Assembly: GCF_039852015.1 (NCBI RefSeq)
Contig: NZ_CP156627.1
Coordinates: 186,001 to 250,000 of the forward strand
Length of the DNA: 64,000 nucleotides
Direction of reading: 5' to 3'
Source: Robbsia sp. KACC 23696
GTDB lineage: Bacteria; Pseudomonadota; Gammaproteobacteria; Burkholderiales; Burkholderiaceae
Shown here: in pieces, positions 35,509 to 43,676 of the stretch
Numbering within the stretch: the first letter of the stretch is position 1
How the letters are laid out: every line of letters begins with the position of its first letter
Notes under the pieces: model-generated
Told to the model about the DNA's origin: nothing
Database searches by the model: none
The model's input: the letters and a program-made list of their open reading frames with translations, nothing else
Position numbers and translations under genes: made by a program

Positions 35509-36336
35509 TCAATAAACGATGTCTTGCGACGCGACTTTCGCGTGTGCAACAAACTCACGATACAGCGAGGCAACGCATGCCGACCAGACGGCCGTCGCAA
35601 GCATCGTCGTGATCGCGCCAACGGTCGCCGTTTCCAACAGGAGATTGGCGTGGCTCAATACCGAAAGCAAAATATGATAGAAAAAATAATGCAGTATTTT
35701 CGCTGCGTAAATCGGGATGCCGACGACGAAGTGTAATAAGAAAATGGTCCAGAATCGTCCCCTAGTCAATTGCCACGCACCGGATATCGACAAACGCTCG
35801 CCGATTGCGCGACTGCAGTAAAGCATCTCCAGCCGAATCAAAGCAAACGCATCGAGCGCGATAACCACGATAAAAAGCGGCACGCCGATCACGAGCCACA
35901 TCAGCACGCCGCCGTGCGTCAACGACGTCAGACGCATCAGCAAAAACGGTACGACGAATGCGATAATCCCGCCGAACACGGACGCAAACGCGAAAATCCA
36001 GGTCAGCCACCAATTCCGCCAGACACCCCGCAAATACGAGATGCCGGCGCTGTTGTCTTCGCCGAACGTCGCATACCGCATGACCTGAACCGACAACATC
36101 ACCATACCGAGCACCGCGCCGATCGCCGCGCCGAATTCTCGCAAATAATATTTTGGGACAACCGCGGCGCCCGTTACCTTTGCAGCGCGTATCACCTCCG
36201 CCACCTCCGTACTCCACAGCGTGGTGGAAAAGGTCAGCGTGAAAACAATAAGACTGATCAATGGGCGGCTGACGATGGCCGCGATACCGTTCGTCCAACT
36301 GGCCTTGAAAAGAGCACCAAATCGAATCGCATCCAT
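35509..36336 (-). CDS. Hypothetical polytopic membrane protein
   Basis: This 275-residue protein has about six membrane segments, including PLISLIVFTLTFSTTLW, AAIGAVLGMVMLSVQVM, WLTWIFAFASVFGGIIAFVV and MWLVIGVPLFIVVIALDAFA. No catalytic or transport motif is recognised. The Arg/Trp-rich loop RGVWRNWWLTW resembles small glycerophosphoryl-diester-phosphodiesterase-like membrane domains, but only weakly. It forms a two-gene unit with 35004-35486. Confidence 0.7.
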   Translation of the reverse strand: MDAIRFGALFKASWTNGIAAIVSRPLISLIVFTLTFSTTLWSTEVAEVIRAAKVTGAAVVPKYYLREFGAAIGAVLGMVMLSVQVMRYATFGEDNSAGISYLRGVWRNWWLTWIFAFASVFGGIIAFVVPFLLMRLTSLTHGGVLMWLVIGVPLFIVVIALDAFALIRLEMLYCSRAIGERLSISGAWQLTRGRFWTIFLLHFVVGIPIYAAKILHYFFYHILLSVLSHANLLLETATVGAITTMLATAVWSACVASLYREFVAHAKVASQDIVY

Positions 36337-36712
36337 TTATTGTGAGATGAATGAGGTTTTATGGAAGATTCGCAGCGGTATCGCAAAAAAGCGGGCGCCA
36401 TACAGCCCGGTCGCGGCCTTACCGGTGAAAAGGAACGGTGAATTTAGCGATTGTAATATAAAATAACGATTCGTTACAAATGGAAACCGCATCTTTCCAT
36501 CTCGAAAGAACGTCTTATCGTTATTCCGTGATGTGCGCTCGCCACGCTCGCGAACGTTTCCCGTCGCCGGAGCCGCGACGGCGGCCGTGGTAGATTACGC
36601 AGTAAGGCATGGCGATCGCTGCCGGGCGACTTGTCCACTTGTCCGGCACGCCGACCGTTGCGCTATCGTCCACGCTTGCACCGCCCTTCTCCGCTGACCG
36701 ATCGATCCAACC
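36337..36712. other. Divergent intergenic region before the AI-2E-family transporter
   Basis: No credible gene is seen in these 376 bases. An AT-rich core (about 36440-36530) carries an inverted repeat TTGTAA (36451-36456) / TTACAA (36474-36479) and should hold promoters for the leftward membrane pair and perhaps the rightward transporter. Confidence 0.4.
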
Positions 36713-38590
36713 GTGCAGAAACCCAAGTCCGTATCCACGCTGTTCGAGCGTAGTGTCTATGCGATCGCTTTCGTCGTCATCGTCGCGTCGCTGCATTTCG
36801 CGGCCGAGGTACTGATCCCGGTAACCTTGTCCATCATCCTCAGCTTCCTGATCATGCCGCTGGTGGCCCGGCTACGGCGCGCCGGCTTCGGTCACAATTT
36901 GTCGATTACCTTGGCGGTGCTGATCGCGGTCGTCGTGGCGGGCTTTATCGGTATCCTGATCGCGTCTCGCGTGATTCAACTGGCCTCCGACGCTCCGCTG
37001 TACGCCGTGGTGCTGCACGAGAAGATCCTCGCGCTATCCAATTTCGCCAATGTCGGCACCAATTGGTTCAGCGAGCGTTTCCGGTCGGTGTTCGACTACG
37101 GCACCCTGAATAGCAGCAACGGCGCCGCCACCGGGGGTGCCGTCCCGAAATTCCTCGACGGCGCGTCGCTGCCCGGAAACGACCCGCGCTTCTTGCTGCA
37201 GTGGCTGATCCGTTTCGCCTGGCCCATCCTGTCGTCCACCGGCGTCGTCCTGGCCGTCCTCGTGTTCGTGCTATTCGAACACGAGGCGCTGCGCGACCGC
37301 TTTATCCGCGTCACGGGCACCCGCGACATCCGGGCAACCACCGTGGCGGTCAATGAAGCCGGGCAGCGGCTGTCGCACTACTTCGTCTCGCAACTGATCA
37401 TCAATGCCTGTGTCGGCTTGACGATCGCCATCGCATTGTGGATCGCCGATTTATCGGGCGCCCTGCTGTTCGGCATTCTCGCCTTCGTCTTCCGCTATGT
37501 TCCGTATGTCGGGGTGCTGATCGCCGCGGCGGCCGCCGCCTTCATGGGTATGATCTCGTCGGATGGATGGACGTTGGCGCTGACCGTCGTCGTCATCTTC
37601 GTGTCCGTCGAGCTGGTTTTCTCGCAATTCATCGAGCCGCTGTTCTATGGCCATAGCACCGGACTCTCACCATTGTCCGTGGTGCTGTCCGCGATTGTCT
37701 GGGCCTGGTTATGGGGCCCGGTAGGACTGGTTCTATCGACGCCGCTCACGCTGTGCCTGGTCGTCTTCGCGCGACATTTCGAGTCCTTGCGTATTTTCGA
37801 GATACTGCTCGCGGACCTTCCCGCCTTGAGTCTTTCGGAGCGCTTTTACCAACGCGCGCTATCCAATGACGCCATCGAAATCAGCCGCGACGCGCGCAGC
37901 TATATTCGCAAGCGCTCGCTGGTGGCCTATTGCGACAAGGTCTTGATTCCAGCGCTGATGCTCGCCAAAGCCGATGTCGACCGGGGTACGATTGGCGAGG
38001 CCGAGCGGAGCGCCGTCGGCAACTCCATTCTGGTGGTGCTCGAGGACATCACCGCGGACTCGAAGCGGCGCCGGCGGCGTCTGCCCAAAGTGTCGCTGGC
38101 CGACGGCGCCAGTCTCGGCCAAATTTTGAGATCGCGTCGGGAAGCGGTTCTGGGCAAGATGCAAGGTCCTATCAGCGGTCCGCCTCGCTCCTTGATTCTG
38201 GTCGTGCCGGCCCACGCGCTCTATGACTCCTTGATGGCCGAAATTCTCGTACGCGTGCTTCGTGCGCGCGATCTGGATGCGCGCCACATCACGCCGGAAG
38301 AATTCATGTCGCCACCGCCGAATGCGAACCCGGCATTGGTCGGGGCGTGTTTCCTCGTCTATAGCCCGGCGGATGCCGATACCGATTCGCACGCCGAGGG
38401 GCTGACGAACACGATTGCCGCGCGGCTGCCTCACGCTGCGCGCGCGGCCGTGCGCATTGCCGATCCCTTCGCCGAAGACAGCAAACCGGCGCAGGCCGAG
38501 GCCAGCGAAAAGCTCCTGGTATCGTTTAGTGAAGCGCTCGAATTCGCGCTGCAAAATACCACGGTCGATGCGCCTCGGCAGACCGCGTAG
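36713..38590 (+). CDS. AI-2E-family transporter with long C-terminal extension
   Basis: The GTG start at 36713 gives 625 residues, against about 350 for usual family members. The N-terminal 350 residues have the AI-2E pattern: VLIPVTLSIILSFLIMPLVARLRR, the long periplasmic stretch, DLSGALLFGILAFVFRYVPYVG and SPLSVVLSAIVWAWLWGPVG. Members export autoinducer-2, ions or other small molecules. The extra 270 residues are soluble: a helical part with RKRSLVAYCDKVLIPALMLA, a basic patch KRRRRR, then an alpha/beta segment PPRSLILVVPAHALYDSLM. The extension's role is unknown. The ribosome site is weak. Confidence 0.88.
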   Translation: MQKPKSVSTLFERSVYAIAFVVIVASLHFAAEVLIPVTLSIILSFLIMPLVARLRRAGFGHNLSITLAVLIAVVVAGFIGILIASRVIQLASDAPLYAVVLHEKILALSNFANVGTNWFSERFRSVFDYGTLNSSNGAATGGAVPKFLDGASLPGNDPRFLLQWLIRFAWPILSSTGVVLAVLVFVLFEHEALRDRFIRVTGTRDIRATTVAVNEAGQRLSHYFVSQLIINACVGLTIAIALWIADLSGALLFGILAFVFRYVPYVGVLIAAAAAAFMGMISSDGWTLALTVVVIFVSVELVFSQFIEPLFYGHSTGLSPLSVVLSAIVWAWLWGPVGLVLSTPLTLCLVVFARHFESLRIFEILLADLPALSLSERFYQRALSNDAIEISRDARSYIRKRSLVAYCDKVLIPALMLAKADVDRGTIGEAERSAVGNSILVVLEDITADSKRRRRRLPKVSLADGASLGQILRSRREAVLGKMQGPISGPPRSLILVVPAHALYDSLMAEILVRVLRARDLDARHITPEEFMSPPPNANPALVGACFLVYSPADADTDSHAEGLTNTIAARLPHAARAAVRIADPFAEDSKPAQAEASEKLLVSFSEALEFALQNTTVDAPRQTA

Positions 38591-38927
38591 CGCACGGACA
38601 TCACGCGGAGCACGACACGCCGCTTGCGCTTACGCGACGAGATTGGACGGCAACGCGCCTGCGGACAGTTGATCGAGTCCGTCTATCGTGGCGGAGGCGC
38701 GTGATTGGATCGTTGCCGAGATCTGCGAAAACATGCGTCGCGTCGGTGATCGCTTTCCGCAGATGCGAGCGCAACACGCAGGCAACGGCGGCGCGCGACG
38801 CACCGATACCTGTCATGGCAATACGGCATAGAATCTGCGGCGCGACCTCGCCTTATCGCTATTCGCTGCGGCGGCCGTGCGCGAAATCAGTTTTTTCGAC
38901 GGCTTCGCGTGCCTTATGCTTTCCGTC
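38591..38927. other. Intergenic region, no gene seen
   Basis: These 337 bases between the AI-2E-family transporter and the small AraC gene contain only short frames without recognisable protein character. The 3' part may belong to the AraC gene if its GTG at 38877 is used. Confidence 0.4.
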
Positions 38928-39428
38928 ATGCACCCGATTCCACGGTCCGACATGACGGCATCCTTTCCGCTTGCGACACACGGCGCCCGCGTCCAGGTGT
39001 CCCGGCGCCATGCACTGGCGATCGAGGCCATCTGTACGCTGATCCACCGGCACCCCGCGGCTGATCACGCGGTGCCGGTGCTGGCCGCCATCGCGCGCCT
39101 GAGCGTCGCGCGCTTCGCAAGGGTGTTCAAGCAGCACGTGGGCGTGCCACCGCATCAATATGTCTCGCGTGTTCGCGTGCAGCATGCGCTGACGATGCTG
39201 GAAAGCGGCGCGACAGCGTTACAGGCCGCGCTCGCCAGCGGATTCTACGATCAAAGTCATCTTTCCCGCAGCATGAAGACCGTCGGTACCGCGCATGCCG
39301 TGGAATGTCAGACGTTGATGCACCGGCTTCGTCTTGGCGCATCGACGAATTTTTCACCCTCACACAGTCAGGCCGCCCTCGCCGGCGGCCATGCCGTTCA
39401 CTTTCATTCCTTAGAGAGTCTTTCATGA
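38928..39428 (+). CDS. Minimal AraC-type helix-turn-helix regulator
   Basis: The start is uncertain: GTG 38877, ATG 38928 and ATG 38952 are all possible, none with a clear ribosome site. The product is essentially a lone AraC DNA-binding domain: VPVLAAIARLSVARFARVFKQHVGVPPHQYV (first HTH) and AALASGFYDQSHLSRSMKTV (second HTH). No N-terminal effector domain is present. The stop overlaps the ATG of the HAD gene by four bases (ATGA), which points to coupled translation and a regulatory link. Confidence 0.8.
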   Translation: MHPIPRSDMTASFPLATHGARVQVSRRHALAIEAICTLIHRHPAADHAVPVLAAIARLSVARFARVFKQHVGVPPHQYVSRVRVQHALTMLESGATALQAALASGFYDQSHLSRSMKTVGTAHAVECQTLMHRLRLGASTNFSPSHSQAALAGGHAVHFHSLESLS

Positions 39429-40123
39429 GTCTGAAGCGTTTCAAGGTCCTGACGTTCGACGTTGTCGGCACGCTGATCGATTTCGAACGTGGCATGCTGA
39501 ACTATCTGCGCGAAGTCGCACCGGATTCGAAGGTGCAGGACGAAGACTTTCTCGCCGCCTATCGTCAGGCCCGCAAGCGCCCGGATACGATCGCCTATCC
39601 GGACGACCTGGAACTTTGCTGGCACATCGTGGCACCGGGGCTTGGCCTGCCCGACACCGATGCCATCGCGCAAGGTTTCCGAGATTCGGTATCGCGTTGG
39701 CCGGCCTTCCCGGATTCCATCGAAGCGCTGGCGCGCCTGCGTAAGCATTTCAAGCTGGTGACGATGACCAACGGCCAACGCTGGGCGCTGGAACACTTCG
39801 CGACCACACTCGGCCAGCCTTTCGATCTGAAATTGAGCGCCGACGACTCGCTCTGCGAAAAGCCCGATGCGCAATACTTCGCCTACGCGCGTGGCCGCTT
39901 CGAAGGCGCATGGGGCTATACGCAGGAAGACAATCTGCACGTTGCGCAGAGCCAGTATCACGACATCGGCATCTCGAAAAAGCTAGGGATCACGACCTGC
40001 TGGATCGAACGGCGCCATGGCCAGACCAGTTCGGGCGGCACGATCGAATCGGCCCATACGGTGCCGGATTTCCATTTCCATACGCTCGCCCAATTGGCCG
40101 ACGCGGTGGAAGCCGACCAATAA
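39425..40123 (+). CDS. HAD-superfamily hydrolase, haloacid dehalogenase type II-like
   Basis: The ATG at 39425 overlaps the upstream TGA. The 232-residue product has HAD motif I LTFDVVGTLIDFE (nucleophile Asp, with Val rather than Asp at +2, as in haloacid dehalogenases), motif II VTMTNGQ, Lys in CEKPDAQYFAYA, and the late motif HVAQSQYHDIGISKKLG. Type II haloacid dehalogenases hydrolyse 2-haloalkanoates, but relatives act on other 2-substituted acids. It is followed 25 bases later by a cupin gene. Confidence 0.88.
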   Translation: MSLKRFKVLTFDVVGTLIDFERGMLNYLREVAPDSKVQDEDFLAAYRQARKRPDTIAYPDDLELCWHIVAPGLGLPDTDAIAQGFRDSVSRWPAFPDSIEALARLRKHFKLVTMTNGQRWALEHFATTLGQPFDLKLSADDSLCEKPDAQYFAYARGRFEGAWGYTQEDNLHVAQSQYHDIGISKKLGITTCWIERRHGQTSSGGTIESAHTVPDFHFHTLAQLADAVEADQ

Positions 40124-40148
40124 GCGCGCCTACCGGAAAACCACCATC

Positions 40149-40508
40149 ATGCCGATCACGATCTTGCGCCAGGCGGCGCAACTGGACTCGCTCGAAATCG
40201 ACGGACCGGTAGCCCGGCCGTTGTCGACGCCCCCCTGCGTCACCAAAAGTCTCGCCGTCGACCTGGAGGGGGCCGGTGCGAATCGCAGCGGAATCTGGGA
40301 AGTCAGCGTGGGGCGTTTCGAACGGCAGTTGGCCAATGCCGAAGTCATGCATATCCTCAGCGGCGAATGCACGTTCACGCCGGTTGGGGGCGAAGCGCTC
40401 GCGATTCGCGCAGGCGATACGCTGTTCTTCCCGGCCGACACGAATGGCGTCTGGGACGTCAAGGCCCCGATTCGCAAAGTCTATGTGGTGATGGCCGCAG
40501 GCGCCTAG
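40149..40508 (+). CDS. Cupin-domain protein (DUF861-like)
   Basis: This 119-residue protein is a single small cupin: GIWEVSVGRFERQLANAEVMHILSG and AGDTLFFPADTNGVWDV correspond to the two cupin motifs, with WEVSVG and PADTNGVW typical of the EutQ/DUF861 group. The usual metal-binding His residues are mostly absent, so it may bind a ligand without metal. It probably forms a unit with the HAD gene. Its stop is shared with the convergent Lrp-type gene through a CTAG. Confidence 0.8.
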   Translation: MPITILRQAAQLDSLEIDGPVARPLSTPPCVTKSLAVDLEGAGANRSGIWEVSVGRFERQLANAEVMHILSGECTFTPVGGEALAIRAGDTLFFPADTNGVWDVKAPIRKVYVVMAAGA

Positions 40509-40999
40509 GCCGAGGGCGAGAAAAGCCGTTCTATCGGGTAGTGTGTCTTGATGAACGGCGACTTGATGACGATGAAACTGAAGTATTTTTCGATACCGAT
40601 ATTGCGTTCGAGCAAGCCTTCCATCAATTCCTGATAGTGATTCACCCCACGGGTGATGACCTTCAGCAGATAGTCATAGCCGCCGCTGACAAGATGGCAC
40701 TCGATGATTTCGTCCATCTCCTTCACCGCTTTCTCAAAACGGATGAAGTCTTCGCGATGGTGATCCGACAGCGTGACTTCGGTAAACACCGTCAAGGTGT
40801 CGCCCAACTTCTCCATCCTGATCTGCGCGCTGTAACCGTCGATGAAACCGCCCTGCTCCAGCCGTTTCACGCGGTTCAGGCATGGACTGGCGGACAAACC
40901 CACCGCTTCCGCGAGATCGACATTCGTCATCCGGCCGTTTTTCTGCAATTGGCTCAGGATGCGGAGATCCAGTCGATCGAGTTTCAGATTTGCTGCCAT
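40505..40999 (-). CDS. Lrp/AsnC-family transcriptional regulator
   Basis: The start at 40999 (MAANLKLDRLDLRIL) has GGAAATTC in front; the product is 164 residues. The N-terminal HTH (LQKNGRMTNVDLAEAVGLSASPCLNRVKRLEQ) is followed by the RAM effector domain (EIIECHLVSGGYDYLLKVITRG). Family members sense amino acids. Located beside an amine/GABA catabolic run, it is the best candidate regulator of that run, by inference. Confidence 0.93.
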   Translation of the reverse strand: MAANLKLDRLDLRILSQLQKNGRMTNVDLAEAVGLSASPCLNRVKRLEQGGFIDGYSAQIRMEKLGDTLTVFTEVTLSDHHREDFIRFEKAVKEMDEIIECHLVSGGYDYLLKVITRGVNHYQELMEGLLERNIGIEKYFSFIVIKSPFIKTHYPIERLFSPSA

Positions 41000-41106
41000 G
41001 AATTTCCAGCCAGAGGTCGTTGTGTCGTGGCACGGTGCGTCCTGCCGGCGCCGGGCGCAGCGCACCGGCTAGAGAGTACCGCGCACGCCGGCTCCAAGGC
41101 AACCCT

Positions 41107-42000
41107 CTATCCCAGCGCCTGGGCAGCGATCGCGATATGACGCACCTTTGGATCCACCGCAAGCGCGGGGCCGTGACGCATCATCGGCACGGTGGTCACA
41201 CAGCTCAAGCCCAATGCGGTCAACCAGGGGCGCATTTCCGCGACGATCTCGCTGCGAACATCGATCCGCAGGAATCGCCCGGTGGCCGCGCTACAGAGAT
41301 GCGCAATCATCGCCTGGGCCTGCAGCGCATTTGCCGCCGCAACCGGCCCGATATAGACACCGCGCCCGAAACGCCGCATGATCGCAAAGCCGACGGCTTC
41401 CATCTCATTATCCAGGACGATCGCGTGCATCGCATGATCGAGCCAGGCCGCGATCATCGGCTCCCGGGACATGCCGCTCGCCCGCGCGTCCAAGGCCGCA
41501 AGCGACGCCACGTCGCGGCGGCTTGCCGGGCGCAGGCGGGCACCATCGGGCAGCGGCATCAAGGGCGCCGGGCGCGGTCGGCCTTGCCATTGCTCGATGC
41601 CGCCATCCTGGTGAAAACCCGCGCTTTGCGCGAGGGGCAGTCGATCGCCAAAGGCATACAGCACGATACTGCGATCGAACAGGCCGGCCATCAAATCCGC
41701 CAGCAAGCGCCGCTCGCTCGGGCCTCCGCGATAGGCGGGCGCGGCCACCAGCAGCCCGATGGAGCCGGCCTGCGTGCCCCAGGTCCAGCGTTGCCCCACC
41801 GCAGCGAGACCGCCATGGGCCTCGACTACACGCCCTTGACCCAGGTCGCTTAACAAGCGCCAATCGCTGAGTCGATGGGGCCAGCCGATGTCTTCGGAAA
41901 AATGCAAGGCGGTGGCAAGGTCGGCCGCCGCCATATCCCTGATGTGAAACGCCGGATCGGGCGAATCGCGCAATAGGAAGGAGGTCGTCGAAGCGCTCAT
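41107..42000 (-). CDS. GNAT-family N-acetyltransferase with tandem GNAT folds
   Basis: The 297-residue product contains an N-terminal GNAT domain (FHIRDMAAADLATALHFSEDIGWPH to the acetyl-CoA loop YRGGPSERRLLADLM) and a second, YitH/Acetyltransf_18-like domain (RLRPASRRDVASLAALDARASG, FAIMRRFGRGVYIGPVAAAN). This two-domain layout is known for acyltransferases of unclear substrate. It lies 107 bases upstream of the Lrp gene on the same strand, and diverges from the amine oxidase. Confidence 0.85.
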   Translation of the reverse strand: MSASTTSFLLRDSPDPAFHIRDMAAADLATALHFSEDIGWPHRLSDWRLLSDLGQGRVVEAHGGLAAVGQRWTWGTQAGSIGLLVAAPAYRGGPSERRLLADLMAGLFDRSIVLYAFGDRLPLAQSAGFHQDGGIEQWQGRPRPAPLMPLPDGARLRPASRRDVASLAALDARASGMSREPMIAAWLDHAMHAIVLDNEMEAVGFAIMRRFGRGVYIGPVAAANALQAQAMIAHLCSAATGRFLRIDVRSEIVAEMRPWLTALGLSCVTTVPMMRHGPALAVDPKVRHIAIAAQALG

Positions 42001-42290
42001 GGGTACGAGGTAGGACGGAATAGACTGGAATAGGACGCGTCGATGTCGATGATGCCTATCGCCCGCGCCGCGCGGCTAGGAAAATTCGGTCCTTTTCATC
42101 GGAGCCTTCGAATTCTTCCGTTCCTTGCTTCGGCACCGCAAACAATGCCGTGAAGGCCCCTTCAAACCGCAGTTCCCGCTGCCGCGCACGGTCAATACGA
42201 GGTGAAGCCTTGGTTTTGACGTGATTCAATCATTCCATTGTCTCGGCCCGGTCATCACCGGGTCCCCTCTCTAAGCCGATTGCCCGCTCG
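42001..42290. other. Divergent promoter region with short hairpin
   Basis: The region separates the GNAT gene from the catabolic run. CCCGGT (42247-42252) and ACCGGG (42257-42262) form a small hairpin 28 bases before the amine oxidase ATG. An AT-rich patch with TGATTCAATCATTCCATT lies just upstream at about 42220-42238 and may be promoter or operator. No gene is seen. Confidence 0.4.
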
Positions 42291-43586
42291 ATGAAACTGG
42301 AATCTTATTGGAAGGAAGGACTGCCGCCCACGCACTGGGAGGCCAGCCCCCTGCCCGCGACAGCGGATGTCGTGGTGATAGGCGCCGGCTTCTGCGGCCT
42401 CTCCGCAGCGCTCGAACTGGCCCGCAGTGGTCTGCGCGTCGCCATCCTGGAAGCCCATGACAACGTCGTCGCGGAAGCATCGGGACGCAACGGCGGCCAT
42501 GTGAACAACGGTCTGGCGGTCGACTACGCCACGCTCGCGGACAAGATCGGCACCGACAAGGCGCGTGCGCTCTATCATGTCTACGACGATGCGGTCGATA
42601 CGGTTGCTCGCCTTGTGCAGCAGGAACAGATCGATTGCGATTTCCTGCGACACGGCAAGTTGAAGCTGGCATCACGCCCGGCGCATTACGAGACGCTGGC
42701 GCGCAGCTTTCAACGGCTCGCCGACGATAAAGTCGATACCGATATGGGCCTGCTCGATCGCGCCACCGTGCGCGCCGAAGTCGACAGCGATCAGTATCAC
42801 GGCGGCTTGCTGTACAAAAAAAGCGGACAGATGCATATGGGGCGTTTCGGTCGCGGCCTGGCGGGAGCGGCCGTGAAGCACGGCGCCAGCCTGCATCTGT
42901 CGACACCGGTGGAACGGCTCTCGCGTATCGGCGGCAGCGTGCACGGTTATCGCGTACATACGCCGCGCGGCGTGATTCGCGCCGAACGCGTCTTTGTCGC
43001 CACCGGCGCTTCGCGTCATGGCGGCTACGGTTCCTTCGGATGGATTCGTCGACGCATCGTGCCGATCGGCAGTTTCATCGTCGCGACCGCACCGATGGGC
43101 GAGGCGCGCGCCACCGCCCTGCTGCGCGAACGACGCACCTATGTCACCACCTCGAATCTGCATCACTACTTCCGCATCTCGCCCGATCATCGGCTGATCT
43201 TCGGCGGACGCGCCCGCTTCGCCATCTCGAATCCCTTGTCCGATGCGGCGAGCGGAAAGATTCTGCAGCAAGGTCTGCTCGCAACGTTTCCGCAACTGCA
43301 GGACGTGCCGCTGACGCACTGCTGGGGCGGTATCGTCGACATGACGCGCGATCGCTTGCCGCACGCTGGCGAGCGCAACGGGCTCTACTACGCGATGGGC
43401 TTCAGCGGCCACGGCACGCAGATGTCGGTTCATACCGGTCAGAAAATGGCGCAGACCATGCTCGGCGATACCGAAGCGAATCCGTGGCGACATCGCGATT
43501 GGCCGGCCATTCCGGGCCATGTCGGACCGCCGTGGTTCCTGCCGGTCATCGGCATGTACTACCAGATGAAAGACGCATTGGCCTGA
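42291..43586 (+). CDS. FAD-dependent amine/amino-acid oxidoreductase (PuuB/OrdL-like)
   Basis: This 431-residue protein is a DAO-family flavoenzyme. The FAD motif is VVVIGAGFCGLSAALELARSG, followed by EASGRNGGHVNNG, the flavin-contact pattern of PuuB/OrdL proteins. The C-terminal GLYYAMGFSGHGTQMSVHTGQ closes the FAD site. PuuB oxidises gamma-glutamylputrescine on the way to GABA. Here the gene heads a run that includes GABA aminotransferase and succinate-semialdehyde dehydrogenase, so an imported amine or GABA derivative is a plausible substrate, by inference. Confidence 0.88.
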   Translation: MKLESYWKEGLPPTHWEASPLPATADVVVIGAGFCGLSAALELARSGLRVAILEAHDNVVAEASGRNGGHVNNGLAVDYATLADKIGTDKARALYHVYDDAVDTVARLVQQEQIDCDFLRHGKLKLASRPAHYETLARSFQRLADDKVDTDMGLLDRATVRAEVDSDQYHGGLLYKKSGQMHMGRFGRGLAGAAVKHGASLHLSTPVERLSRIGGSVHGYRVHTPRGVIRAERVFVATGASRHGGYGSFGWIRRRIVPIGSFIVATAPMGEARATALLRERRTYVTTSNLHHYFRISPDHRLIFGGRARFAISNPLSDAASGKILQQGLLATFPQLQDVPLTHCWGGIVDMTRDRLPHAGERNGLYYAMGFSGHGTQMSVHTGQKMAQTMLGDTEANPWRHRDWPAIPGHVGPPWFLPVIGMYYQMKDALA

Positions 43587-43676
43587 GCATCGCGCAACCG
43601 GAAGCACGCCGACACGATGCGTGTCGACCGCGCGCACCGTATTACTCCCTGGAACTTGACATCGGAACTTGGCACC

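Noticed and set aside
36521-36796. A 91-residue minus-strand frame before the AI-2E-family transporter
   Set aside because: It overlaps the transporter start, lacks a ribosome site and has an unlikely composition.
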